Source: Lachnospiraceae bacterium (lineage in GTDB: Bacteria; Bacillota; Clostridia; Lachnospirales; Lachnospiraceae). From it: a DNA stretch of 64,000 bases. A program made the position numbers and the translations under genes. The stretch spans positions 1 through 64,000 of the forward strand of contig SVEH01000017.1 of the NCBI GenBank assembly GCA_015057455.1, given 5' to 3'. Under the pieces are notes generated by a model that was not told the origin of the DNA, made no database searches, and saw nothing but the letters and a program-made list of their open reading frames with translations. Shown here one piece after another: positions 25,945 to 34,814 of the stretch (position 1 is its first letter; the number at the start of each line of letters is the position of its first letter).

Positions 25945-26798
25945 CCTTGTACTCCTTTCATGCCTCTAAGAATAAATCCATCTTTTAGCATCGTCTGTAA
26001 AACTTCATTACTCTTATCGCGTTCTATTACTATTTGAATTACATCATCGCTTTCTATTCTGTCATATACCCATTTTAACACTTCTGCATTAACATTGGAT
26101 AATCCACTCCCCTTATCAAACAACATAATATCGTATGCCTTTGACTTTTGTAATTCTATTTTCTTGCGAAGCTCCATATTATGTAATGTTCCACCCTTTA
26201 TTTCATAAGCTTTCTTTGCCAATTGATTCATTAAGAATAACTCATGACATGACATAATAAGTGTAACTCCATCATCATTTAACTCTTTTACAATTTTCAT
26301 AAAATTCTTTTGAGATTTAATATCTTGTCCTGCAAGTGGCTCATCCATTATAAGCACATCTGGCTTCTTTAATAACGCTTGAATAACAGATACCTTTTGA
26401 ATACTTCCCTTAGATAAATGTTTAATTGGAACATCTACCATATCTTGAATAAAAAACATTTCATATAATTTTTTTGATATTGATGCAATTTCATTATTAC
26501 TCAAGCCATCAATTTTTCCTACTGTATTCATATATTCTCTTACTGTCATATTTAATTTTGGAAAATGCTCTGGAATAAAAGCAAACTTTAAGTTTGGTAC
26601 TGTCAAAACTTTTCCAGAAGTAATTGGCGTTAATCCACTTATTAATCTAAGCAATGTACTTTTACCTGTACCATTTACACCAATAAGCGCAACAGAATCC
26701 CCTTTTTCTATCTTTAAATTAATATCATGCAATACCGTTTTTTTATTGCGATTTACTTTTTTAGTAACATTATGCATTTCTATAATAACTTGACTCAC
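25941..26798 (-). CDS. ABC transporter ATP-binding protein
   Basis: 285 residues, GTG start with GGAGGTG placed inside the end of the cyclase gene. Walker A is GVNGTGKST, the signature region is HLSKGSIQKVSVIQALL (Lys-Gly instead of Gly-Gly), Walker B is VLIMDEPLAGQ, and the H-loop is SCHEL. The C-terminal 80 residues form an accessory domain (YDRIESDDVIQIVIERDKSN). It pairs with the permease 3' of it and follows the diguanylate cyclase after a 3-bp gap. Export or signalling role; substrate unknown. Confidence 0.88.
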   Translation of the reverse strand: MSQVIIEMHNVTKKVNRNKKTVLHDINLKIEKGDSVALIGVNGTGKSTLLRLISGLTPITSGKVLTVPNLKFAFIPEHFPKLNMTVREYMNTVGKIDGLSNNEIASISKKLYEMFFIQDMVDVPIKHLSKGSIQKVSVIQALLKKPDVLIMDEPLAGQDIKSQKNFMKIVKELNDDGVTLIMSCHELFLMNQLAKKAYEIKGGTLHNMELRKKIELQKSKAYDIMLFDKGSGLSNVNAEVLKWVYDRIESDDVIQIVIERDKSNEVLQTMLKDGFILRGMKGVQG

Positions 26799-26801
26799 TT
26801 T

Positions 26802-28547
26802 CTACACCTCCATATTATTCTGTTTCTGTTTTTTAATTTTTCTTTTTTCCTCATACATAAGTTTATCAGCTTCTTTTATAACATGTTCTATATTCATATT
26901 CTTCGTTTTATCATAAAAAGCAGCTCCGCTCGATGTAGAAAGACTATATTTTTTCAAATAAAAATTATTGTAATTATTAATATTATTTTTAAGTTGCATT
27001 ACTCCAACTTTGTATACCATTTCAGAATTCGGTGCATCTATAATTACTGCGAACTCATCTCCGCCAATTCTGTAAACATACTGATCTTCAAATGTTTTTT
27101 TCAATATATCAGCAAATGCCACAATCATATTATCCCCTTCTATATGACCATATGTATCATTTACCACCTTTAAATCATTTAAATCAAATACAACAATACC
27201 AATTTTATTGTTATTACATTCTCCTTTTTTTATAGCTTTTATCTTCTCTTTATAGGAAGTTCTATTATAAACTTCTGTTAATCCATCCATATATGCTAGT
27301 TTACTTACGAATTCACCATGCCTTAGTTTTACACTAACTAACGCTATTCTACTATAGGCTATAATTGCACAATATGCTATAACTATTATCATATCAATAA
27401 ATATAAATGATATTCCATGACTTAAAATCCCTTTATAATATCTTATAATATCAACAATTATTCCTATACAAACTAATAAAACAACAACCCCTTTTATTAC
27501 AACCTCTTTTTTATTTTCCTTACTTATTGTCCAATTTTGTTTTTTTAACTCTTTGACTATTATAAAAATCAAATAACCTGCTGTAAATCCTAACATTATA
27601 TGACATAGTACTAAAGTTTCGTGCAAATCTTTTATCCCTGCACAATTTAATATCCACACTATACAATTGATAATATATATACAATTAACAAGAATATTAC
27701 ATCCTTTATTATCTTCAACATTAAACATTTCTTTGAATATATGTATTACAGGTATAGAAATAGCAAATAAAGTTCCACATGATATGCTTTGTAATATTCC
27801 TGGCAATTTAAAGAACATATGCAGTATTCTTATATCCACAATACTCCAAATAGACAAACACATTGCTGCCCAACCTAATGATATAAGCAATTGACTAGAT
27901 GCTTTATCCTTCGCTCTAAGTACCCAACCACTTACAATATACCCAACAGCTGCAACAATCATAATAGCATATATCATAAGAAACAATAGCTGTTCTTTTA
28001 GATATTGAAAACAATATTGTTTTGCATCTGCTATTTTCATATACTTTATCATAGAAGACGAATCACTATAATATATCCTTATATTTAACTGTAATTCCTT
28101 TCCTATGTCATTTTTATTAAAATGATAAAAATTCCACTTTGTTCCTGGTGATTTACATGCAAAAAATGCCGTTGCCCCTTCTGTTTTAATTATTTCTTTT
28201 CCATTTATATACCCGGTAACTAAAACATTGTCTGACATAAAACATAATGAATCATTGTTCAAAACATTAATATCACTACTATCTATACGCTTTTTTATCT
28301 TTATTGTATTACCAGCCTTATAACCATCAATTGTATTTAATTCATCTAAATTAACTATTTTCCCTTTCGCATCTTTCCAACCTTTAGAATAATCTACACC
28401 AACATAATTAAATTTTTCATGTTGTTTATTTTCAACAAATAACTGATTAACAACCAATACTACTATCACTATTAACATTATTTGATATGCATTTTTTATA
28501 TTTAATATATTTTGTATAGAAATTTTCTTTCCATTAGATTTATCCAT
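26802..28547 (-). CDS. Membrane diguanylate cyclase (sensor plus GGDEF)
   Basis: 581 residues. An N-terminal helix (about 21-38) is followed by an extracytoplasmic domain (about 40-180) with a beta-sandwich look, then seven or so helices (185-405), the layout of 7TMR-DISM receptors. The C-terminal GGDEF domain has VFDLNDLKVVNDTYGHIEGD and an intact RIGGDEFAVII, so cyclase activity is expected. The inhibitory RxxD site ahead of GGDEF is absent (FEDQ at that place), so product inhibition at this site is not predicted. It makes c-di-GMP from two GTP. First gene of an operon with the ABC ATPase (3-bp gap) and permease. It may sense an outside ligand that the transporter also handles (inference). 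Confidence 0.9.
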   Translation of the reverse strand: MDKSNGKKISIQNILNIKNAYQIMLIVIVVLVVNQLFVENKQHEKFNYVGVDYSKGWKDAKGKIVNLDELNTIDGYKAGNTIKIKKRIDSSDINVLNNDSLCFMSDNVLVTGYINGKEIIKTEGATAFFACKSPGTKWNFYHFNKNDIGKELQLNIRIYYSDSSSMIKYMKIADAKQYCFQYLKEQLLFLMIYAIMIVAAVGYIVSGWVLRAKDKASSQLLISLGWAAMCLSIWSIVDIRILHMFFKLPGILQSISCGTLFAISIPVIHIFKEMFNVEDNKGCNILVNCIYIINCIVWILNCAGIKDLHETLVLCHIMLGFTAGYLIFIIVKELKKQNWTISKENKKEVVIKGVVVLLVCIGIIVDIIRYYKGILSHGISFIFIDMIIVIAYCAIIAYSRIALVSVKLRHGEFVSKLAYMDGLTEVYNRTSYKEKIKAIKKGECNNNKIGIVVFDLNDLKVVNDTYGHIEGDNMIVAFADILKKTFEDQYVYRIGGDEFAVIIDAPNSEMVYKVGVMQLKNNINNYNNFYLKKYSLSTSSGAAFYDKTKNMNIEHVIKEADKLMYEEKRKIKKQKQNNMEV

Positions 28548-28631
28548 TTTAACTACGCCTCATTTCTATATCCTTTATAACCTAATCTTACTATATAAGT
28601 TTCGTCAATTATTTTTTCTATTTTACATTAT

Positions 28632-28660
28632 TTTACAATTTTGTTAGAAAAGTATATTAT
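28632..28660 (+). promoter_or_regulatory. Sigma-A promoter of the DUF885 gene
   Basis: TTTACA (28632-28637), 17-bp spacer, TATTAT (28655-28660), about 70 bp before the start. Confidence 0.6.
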
Positions 28661-28729
28661 ATTTTTTTCTAAAAAGACGAAAACAATAAGGGACTTTAAC
28701 ATAATTGTTTAATTGAAACGAGGCATAAT

Positions 28730-30562
28730 ATGAACAAAAATATCAAAACATATATCAACAATATTTTTAATAATTTACGCAGTACAATAACTAAATATAT
28801 ATACAAAGCTCCTTTTAAAATAATATATTTAGGGGCATTTATTAGTTTAATTATTGTATTAACAACCATTATGTCATTAATAAATGGTCCTAAAAAAAAC
28901 ACTAAAGGTCCTAACATTCCATTTAATGAATTTAGTAATCAATTATTTGTTGATATTGTAAGTACTGATGGAATAACTTTAAATTTTACACTGGATAATC
29001 CAAGCAAATACGGAATAAAAGACTTTCCTACTACATTTGGTAATATTCCTTTAACAAGTGAAGATACTAGCTTTTCTAACGCTGATAATATATTAACTAC
29101 TTTATCTCACTATAACTATGAAAAACTAAGTCTTAGCGAGCAATACGCTTTTGATACTATATCATGGCACTATAACAATATATTAGAATCAAAAGACTAT
29201 ATATACTATGACGAATATTTAAGTCCTACAGATGGCATTCATATTCAACTACCAATATTATTAAGTGAATTCCATTTTAATTCAACTGCAGATATAGAAA
29301 ACTATCTTCAATTACTGCCAGATATAGAAAGATATTTTAATGATATCTGTGAATTCGAAAAATTAAAATATAGCCATGGACTATTTATGTCACAATCTAG
29401 TTGTAACAAAGTAATTGAGCAGTGTAAAAATATGATATCTACCCTTAATACATCTATCTTTATTACTGCTTTTAACAACAACATTGAATCTGTTGATGAT
29501 ATTACTAGAAACGAAATATATGAATACGAAAAACAAAACCTAGAAATAGTTCATAACCAAGTTAAAAACGCCTACCATAATTTATATGTAACTTTAAGTA
29601 CACTAAATTCGAATAACACTAATAGTGGTAGAATGTTTAAATATCCTTATGGCAAGGAATATTATTCTCTAAATATTGATAAATGTACTGGTTCTAACCG
29701 TTCAATTAAGAATATTATTTCTATTTTAGAGAATACTATTGTTTTAAATAACAGTAGATTACTTAGTTTAATTTCAAAGAACAAAGATATAAAACGTATT
29801 GATTTAACTACTAACTATGGCATTAGCGAAACACATGAAATAATTGCAACATTACAAGACAAAATGTCTAGATATTTTCCGGATATTAAAAATGTTGACT
29901 ATACCATTAAAAGTGTTCCTGATGAACTTACATCATACTTAAATCCTGCTTTTTATATCGTTTCACCATTAGATAATTATAAAAAAAATACCATATATAT
30001 AAACAGTGTAGCGGAATATAGTGGCAATCCTTTATTTACAAACATTGCTCACGAATCATTTCCAGGACATTTATATCAAAATGCATATTTTTGTCAAAAT
30101 AATACACTTCCAATTCGAAATGTATTAAAAAATAACGGATATATAGAAGGTTGGGCTAGCTATATTACCAATCTATCCTATGGCTATACTGAAATGGATG
30201 CTGCACAAGTTGAATTATCGAAATGCAATGATGCCATCGTTCTGTGCTTATCTGCTAGAGCAGATATTGGCGTCCACTATGAAGGATGGACTAGAACAGA
30301 TATAAGTAATTATTTTTCAGAAAACAATTGCACACTTGATAATAAAACCATTTGCACTTTATATGACATTATTATTGATGACCCTGGCGATTATTTATCA
30401 TACGCCGTTGGATATATAGAAATAACACGACTTCTTGAAGAGGCTAAAGAAAATATGCAAGATAATTTTTCCCTTAAAAAGTTCCATACTTTTCTGCTTA
30501 ATGCGGGGCCTACTCCATTCAATAGTATTAAATCCCACATTAAAGAGGAATTGTATAAATAA
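28730..30562 (+). CDS. DUF885 family membrane-anchored metallopeptidase-like protein
   Basis: 610 residues, ATG with GAGG upstream. A basic N-terminus and one helix at about 37-56 (YLGAFISLIIVLTTIM) anchor the protein, with the rest outside. The DUF885 hallmark is present: NIAHESFPGHLYQNAYF (a thermolysin-like HExxxGH variant), then a downstream Glu region NGYIEGWASYITNLSYGY, and a C-terminal YAVGYIEITRLLEEA. Members are predicted zinc peptidases with unsettled substrates. Its length is normal for the family. It stands alone, divergent from the diguanylate cyclase. Confidence 0.88.
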   Translation: MNKNIKTYINNIFNNLRSTITKYIYKAPFKIIYLGAFISLIIVLTTIMSLINGPKKNTKGPNIPFNEFSNQLFVDIVSTDGITLNFTLDNPSKYGIKDFPTTFGNIPLTSEDTSFSNADNILTTLSHYNYEKLSLSEQYAFDTISWHYNNILESKDYIYYDEYLSPTDGIHIQLPILLSEFHFNSTADIENYLQLLPDIERYFNDICEFEKLKYSHGLFMSQSSCNKVIEQCKNMISTLNTSIFITAFNNNIESVDDITRNEIYEYEKQNLEIVHNQVKNAYHNLYVTLSTLNSNNTNSGRMFKYPYGKEYYSLNIDKCTGSNRSIKNIISILENTIVLNNSRLLSLISKNKDIKRIDLTTNYGISETHEIIATLQDKMSRYFPDIKNVDYTIKSVPDELTSYLNPAFYIVSPLDNYKKNTIYINSVAEYSGNPLFTNIAHESFPGHLYQNAYFCQNNTLPIRNVLKNNGYIEGWASYITNLSYGYTEMDAAQVELSKCNDAIVLCLSARADIGVHYEGWTRTDISNYFSENNCTLDNKTICTLYDIIIDDPGDYLSYAVGYIEITRLLEEAKENMQDNFSLKKFHTFLLNAGPTPFNSIKSHIKEELYK

Positions 30563-30607
30563 CTATCTTTTAAAAAGTACAAAAATACTGTTTAAATCTG
30601 TAAAAGA

Positions 30608-30636
30608 TTGACTTTTTAAGGCTTAATAATTATACT
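30608..30636 (+). promoter_or_regulatory. Sigma-A promoter of pckA
   Basis: TTGACT (30608-30613), 17-bp spacer, TATACT (30631-30636), start codon about 40 bp downstream behind AGGAGG. Confidence 0.8.
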
Positions 30637-30676
30637 TATACAGGGTTTAAAATATTTATTTTAGGAGGATGAAATT

Positions 30677-32347
30677 ATGTCAACAAAAGCTTATTACAAA
30701 AAGGACGAAATTGGCGCTGGTAAGCCAGGTTTTGCTAAAACTCGTTCAATTATTGAAGCTGCTTTTTATGGTAATAATGTAATAAAAGTTAATACTTTAA
30801 AAGAGGCTTATGAGTTAGCTAAGAATTCACCCGGAACTATTGTAACAGATATGCCTGTAGAAAGAGGCGAAGAGTTTGGTTTAGAAAAAGATTCAAAGGT
30901 TCTTTTATTTAATGACGGTTCTATTACAGGTCGTTATGCAACAGCAAGAAGAATTGCTGGAGAGCCAGGAGTAGATACAGATAGATTAGACAAAATCGTT
31001 ATGGACGCTGTATATGATACTAGATGGAAAACTATGTACCATGCAGAAGTTTATATTGGATTACATCCAGATTTCATGGTAAAAGCACATCTTCTTATTC
31101 CAGAAGGTGAAGAAAACGTTATGTATTCATGGATGCTTAACTTCCAATACATGTCAGACTCATACAATTTAATGTACAAAGAGTCTCAACCAGTAGGTAA
31201 CGAACCAGATATCTACATTTTCTCAGATCCTCAATGGGTTGGAACTGAGCAAACAGATATTTGTGATCCTCACTGTTTATCATACTTTAATACAAACACT
31301 AACTGTGCTGCTATTTTAGGTATGAAATACTTTGGAGAGCACAAAAAAGGTACACTTACAATTGCATGGGCTATTGCAAACCGTAATGGTTATGCTTCAT
31401 GTCATGGTGGACAAAAGAGATACAATTTAGGAAACGACAAAGCATTCGTTGCATCTGTATTTGGTTTATCAGGATCAGGTAAATCAACAATTACACATGC
31501 AAAACATGATGGTAAATATGATGTTACTGTACTTCACGATGATGCATTTATCATTAATGATGTTACAGGTTCTTCAATTGCACTTGAGCCATCATACTTT
31601 GATAAAACAGCAGATTATCCAACATATTGTGATGATAATAAATATCTAATTACTGCTCAAAACTGTTCAGCTACTATAGATGAGGACGGTAAAGTAGTAT
31701 TAGTAACTGAAGATATCCGTAATGGTAACGGTCGTGCTATAAAATCAAAATTATGGTCACCAAACAGAGTAGATAAAATTGACGAACCAGTTAATGCTAT
31801 CTTCTGGATTATGAAAGACCCTACTATTCCACCAATCGTTAAATTAAAAGGTGCTGAATTAGCTTCTGTTATGGGTGCTACACTTGCAACAAAACGTTCA
31901 ACAGCAGAAAGACTTGCTCCAGGAGCAGATCCTAATGCACTTGTTGTTGAACCATATGCTAACCCATTTAGAACTTATCCACTAGTAAATGACTATGAGA
32001 AATTCAGAAATCTTGTAGCTGATAGAAATGTAGATTGCTATATTATCAACACTGGTGATTTTATGGGCAAGAAAGTTCAACCAAAAGATACTTTAGGCGT
32101 TATCGAAGCTGTTGTTGAAGGAAAAGCTAACTTCAAACAATGGGGACCTTTTGAAGATATAGAAATCTTTGAATGGGAAGGATTCGTTCCAGACCTTAAC
32201 GATAAAGAATATGTTGAGCAATTAAAAGCTAGAATGAACGATAGAATTAAATTCGTTCAAGATAGAGATACAGTAAAAGGTGGTTTTGATAAACTTCCAG
32301 CTGAGGCTCTTAACGCTCTTAAGAAAGTAACTGATGCTTTACAATAA
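30677..32347 (+). CDS. pckA: Phosphoenolpyruvate carboxykinase (ATP)
   Basis: 556 residues, ATG after AGGAGGATGAAATT. It interconverts oxaloacetate plus ATP with PEP, CO2 and ADP. The ATP-type P-loop is GLSGSGKST, followed by HDDAFIIND (metal binding, kinase-2) and a C-terminal adenine-binding segment with NGNGRAIKSK. The substrate-binding Arg is in TGRYATARR. The gene is expressed from its own strong promoter and ends at a strong stem-loop. In anaerobic gut clostridia this enzyme often works in the CO2-fixing direction; the sequence does not decide direction. Confidence 0.95.
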   Translation: MSTKAYYKKDEIGAGKPGFAKTRSIIEAAFYGNNVIKVNTLKEAYELAKNSPGTIVTDMPVERGEEFGLEKDSKVLLFNDGSITGRYATARRIAGEPGVDTDRLDKIVMDAVYDTRWKTMYHAEVYIGLHPDFMVKAHLLIPEGEENVMYSWMLNFQYMSDSYNLMYKESQPVGNEPDIYIFSDPQWVGTEQTDICDPHCLSYFNTNTNCAAILGMKYFGEHKKGTLTIAWAIANRNGYASCHGGQKRYNLGNDKAFVASVFGLSGSGKSTITHAKHDGKYDVTVLHDDAFIINDVTGSSIALEPSYFDKTADYPTYCDDNKYLITAQNCSATIDEDGKVVLVTEDIRNGNGRAIKSKLWSPNRVDKIDEPVNAIFWIMKDPTIPPIVKLKGAELASVMGATLATKRSTAERLAPGADPNALVVEPYANPFRTYPLVNDYEKFRNLVADRNVDCYIINTGDFMGKKVQPKDTLGVIEAVVEGKANFKQWGPFEDIEIFEWEGFVPDLNDKEYVEQLKARMNDRIKFVQDRDTVKGGFDKLPAEALNALKKVTDALQ

Positions 32348-32362
32348 TTAAAGAATATATTT

Positions 32363-32389
32363 AATCCCCTGTCATTCTGACAGGGGATT
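32363..32389. terminator. Bidirectional terminator between pckA and hydE
   Basis: AATCCCCTGTC/GACAGGGGATT, 11-bp perfect stem, ATTCT loop, followed by TGTTTATTTTT. It has the same core (CCCCTGTC...GACAGGGG) as 3197 and 39058. Confidence 0.9.
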
Positions 32390-32391
32390 GT

Positions 32392-33444
32392 TTATTTTTG
32401 CTCAAACTTATAATCACCTCTAGAAACTACTACATTATATCCGATCATCTTCATTTTTTCTCTTAACATATCAAGATGAGCTGCTGATTCTGTACCTGTG
32501 TTTAATTTATTGTTATATAACATATATTTATCTCTTACTAATTTCGGTGATAGATTAGGCATAACAACATTTGCTCCCGATAGTATTCCTTCTTCTCTTC
32601 CACCATCTTTTATAGTTCCCAACGCAGTTGTTGCTGGTAAAAGTACCTTTGGTAACATTAACCTTATTAAGCTTAATAGAAATAATGTTAATTCATACGA
32701 ACCTGCTGGCATATCCTTAAATGGTGTATCTTTGTGTGGAATAAATGGACCCACACCTACCATATTCGGTTGAAACTCCTTCATAAAAATCATATCATTT
32801 GCTATATGTTCCATATTTTGATAAGGTGAGCCTACCATTATTCCGCAACCAACTTGATATCCTATATCCTTTAAATCTTTTAAACATCTTATTCTATTAT
32901 CTAATTTCAAATTCTCTGGATGCAAACTTCTGTAATGTTCATTTGTTATTGTTTCATGTCTAAGTAAAAATCTATCTGCTCCTGCCTTAAACCATTTTTC
33001 ATATGATTCTCTACTTCGTTCACCTATAGATAATGTTACAGCACAATCTGAATACTTTTCTTTTATACTTTTAATAACTGTTTCATACCATTCATCAGAA
33101 TATGTTAAATCTTCTCCACCTTGTAAAACAAAAGTTCTAAAACCAAGTTTATAACCATTATTACAGCATTCTAATATCTCATCTTGCGTAAGTCTATATC
33201 TATCTACACATTTATTGTTTGCTCTAATTCCACAGTAATAACAATCATTTTTGCAATAATTTGAAAACTCTATTAAGCCTCTTATATATACATTCTTCCC
33301 ATACACATCATCTGCAACTTTTCTTGCCAATTTAGCTGCATATGTTCTATCAACATCTGTATAAGATTCTAATAATTTTATCCACAATTCTTTACTAAGT
33401 TCTCCACTTTTGTGGAGCAAATTTATAATTTCTTTATTGTTCAT
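32392..33444 (-). CDS. hydE: [FeFe]-hydrogenase H-cluster maturase HydE (radical SAM)
   Basis: 350 residues, ATG with GGGG upstream. The radical-SAM triad is CKNDCYYCG (CxxxCxxC, about 68-75). HydE-type neighbours include IRGLIEFSNYCKN, RTFVLQGGEDL, RFLLRHETI and VGVGPFIPHKDTP. It helps build the organometallic two-iron subcluster. Biotin synthase and PylB are close relatives; the FxxxLQGGED and HET segments favour HydE. No hydF, hydG or hydrogenase gene lies in the window, so its partners are elsewhere. Confidence 0.88.
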   Translation of the reverse strand: MNNKEIINLLHKSGELSKELWIKLLESYTDVDRTYAAKLARKVADDVYGKNVYIRGLIEFSNYCKNDCYYCGIRANNKCVDRYRLTQDEILECCNNGYKLGFRTFVLQGGEDLTYSDEWYETVIKSIKEKYSDCAVTLSIGERSRESYEKWFKAGADRFLLRHETITNEHYRSLHPENLKLDNRIRCLKDLKDIGYQVGCGIMVGSPYQNMEHIANDMIFMKEFQPNMVGVGPFIPHKDTPFKDMPAGSYELTLFLLSLIRLMLPKVLLPATTALGTIKDGGREEGILSGANVVMPNLSPKLVRDKYMLYNNKLNTGTESAAHLDMLREKMKMIGYNVVVSRGDYKFEQK

Positions 33445-33799
33445 TATCCTATATCCCCTTTCTGTATAATATTAACGTAAATATATATTTTTTTATACTG
33501 AATAATGTATTTCATATTTTTCTTTCTTTGCTACACCAACCAATTACATTAAACAATTAAATTACGTTATTACATCATTTTATAACATCAATAATTCCAT
33601 TCATTATAAACTTTTATTATTAACAACATCTACTACTCTATTATTTATTGATAACATATTCCTTGTTTAATATCAACACCTTTAACTCTCTTAACAACAA
33701 TTACCATTTATAACTTTAATTCTTATCATAAATAAAGTAATTTTGTTTAATATTGAAAACAAATCTCCTAGATTGTAGTTTACTATAAAACAAAATAAA
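33445..33799. other. AT-rich intergenic stretch, nothing recognised
   Basis: Between divergently-ended hydE (start at 33444) and the terminator of the DtxR gene. No credible ORF, promoter pair or structured RNA was seen beyond general AT richness. Confidence 0.4.
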
Positions 33800-33834
33800 A
33801 TAAGCATTCCCTGGCATGGCCAACAAATGCTTAT
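33800..33834 (-). terminator. Probable terminator of the DtxR-type gene
   Basis: ATAAGCATT/AATGCTTAT, 9-bp stem with a 17-nt loop, then TTTATTTT on the minus strand, 80 bp after the stop. Confidence 0.6.
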
Positions 33835-33913
33835 CTTACTCATATAAATTATTTAACCAAAACATTGACATGTTACCATTCCTAGTAACATTACCAAAAA
33901 TACTTATACTTCA

Positions 33914-34471
33914 TTAAAATTCTTCTACAAAATTTAATAATCTATGGCATGTATCATCACTTATATAATGCTTCAATCCAAATGCTTCCTGTTCTGCCAC
34001 TTCTTTATCTACTCCTAGACAAAGTATTAAAAATTGTCTTAACGCTCTATGTCTTCTATATAATTCTCTTGCTGTTTCATATCCTTGTTCTGTAAGTTCT
34101 ATTGAACCATAATGTGCATGTTGTAAATAGCCCTCTTCTGTTAATGTCTTAACAGCTCTATTTACGCTAGGTTTAGATAAACTTAATGAGTCTGCTATAT
34201 CTGTAACACGAACTTCCTCATATTTTTTTGATAACAAATATACTTTTTCAAGATAATCTTCTAAAGAAACTGTTAGTACAGTTTTTGCTTTTGATGTTTT
34301 AAGATTATTATTAAGTTTTACCTTTTTACCATTCTTAGCTTTCTTTACGTTAACCTCGATGTCGTCTAATTTTACTTCAGTTGTTAAAATTCCTTCTGTA
34401 GGCATATCTCCTACATATCCATTGTTTACTTCACTTATCATATTTATACCCTTTCTGTTATAAAAATTCAT
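33914..34471 (-). CDS. DtxR/MntR-family metal-dependent repressor
   Basis: 185 residues from the ATG at 34471 (AGAGGGG four bases upstream); the ATG at 34441 with AAAGGG is also possible. A polar 60-residue N-terminal extension unlike most family members precedes the helix-turn-helix (SLEDYLEKVYLL; VRVTDIADSLSLSKPSVNRAVKTL). The metal-binding/dimer domain has RRHRALRQFL and AEQEAFGLKHYIS, holding the His/Glu ligands. It represses metal uptake genes when Mn(II) or Fe(II) is bound. No transporter gene is adjacent; the targets are elsewhere. Confidence 0.88.
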   Translation of the reverse strand: MNFYNRKGINMISEVNNGYVGDMPTEGILTTEVKLDDIEVNVKKAKNGKKVKLNNNLKTSKAKTVLTVSLEDYLEKVYLLSKKYEEVRVTDIADSLSLSKPSVNRAVKTLTEEGYLQHAHYGSIELTEQGYETARELYRRHRALRQFLILCLGVDKEVAEQEAFGLKHYISDDTCHRLLNFVEEF

Positions 34472-34745
34472 GATGCCCCTCTACATCTTCATACATTATA
34501 CCACATTTTTTTCAAATTTCAAACATTTTTTCTAAATAATTTGACTTTTTCTCCTATTTTTTTACTTTTATGTAATTTTTTGTAAATTCGTGCTAACTTT
34601 TCATCTTACACCTTACAAATCTTTATAAATAAAGCAATTTTTATTTTCTGTCAAATTTATTCATACATTTCACTTGAGTTTTTAACGCGAATTAACTTGT
34701 GTTATTTGTTTTTATTAAATATTTGCATTTTCTTTGAGTAAGATA

Positions 34746-34774
34746 TTTACATTTTTATAAATTAATGGTATATT
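34746..34774 (+). promoter_or_regulatory. Sigma-A promoter of the EAL/GGDEF protein
   Basis: TTTACA (34746-34751), 17-bp spacer, TATATT (34769-34774). The start (GTG at 34815) lies about 35 bp after the expected transcription start. The rest of the gap (34472-34745) shows nothing recognisable. Confidence 0.65.
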
Positions 34775-34814
34775 TATTATTAAGTTGTCGAGAGACATTT
34801 GGAGGTTAGTTAAA

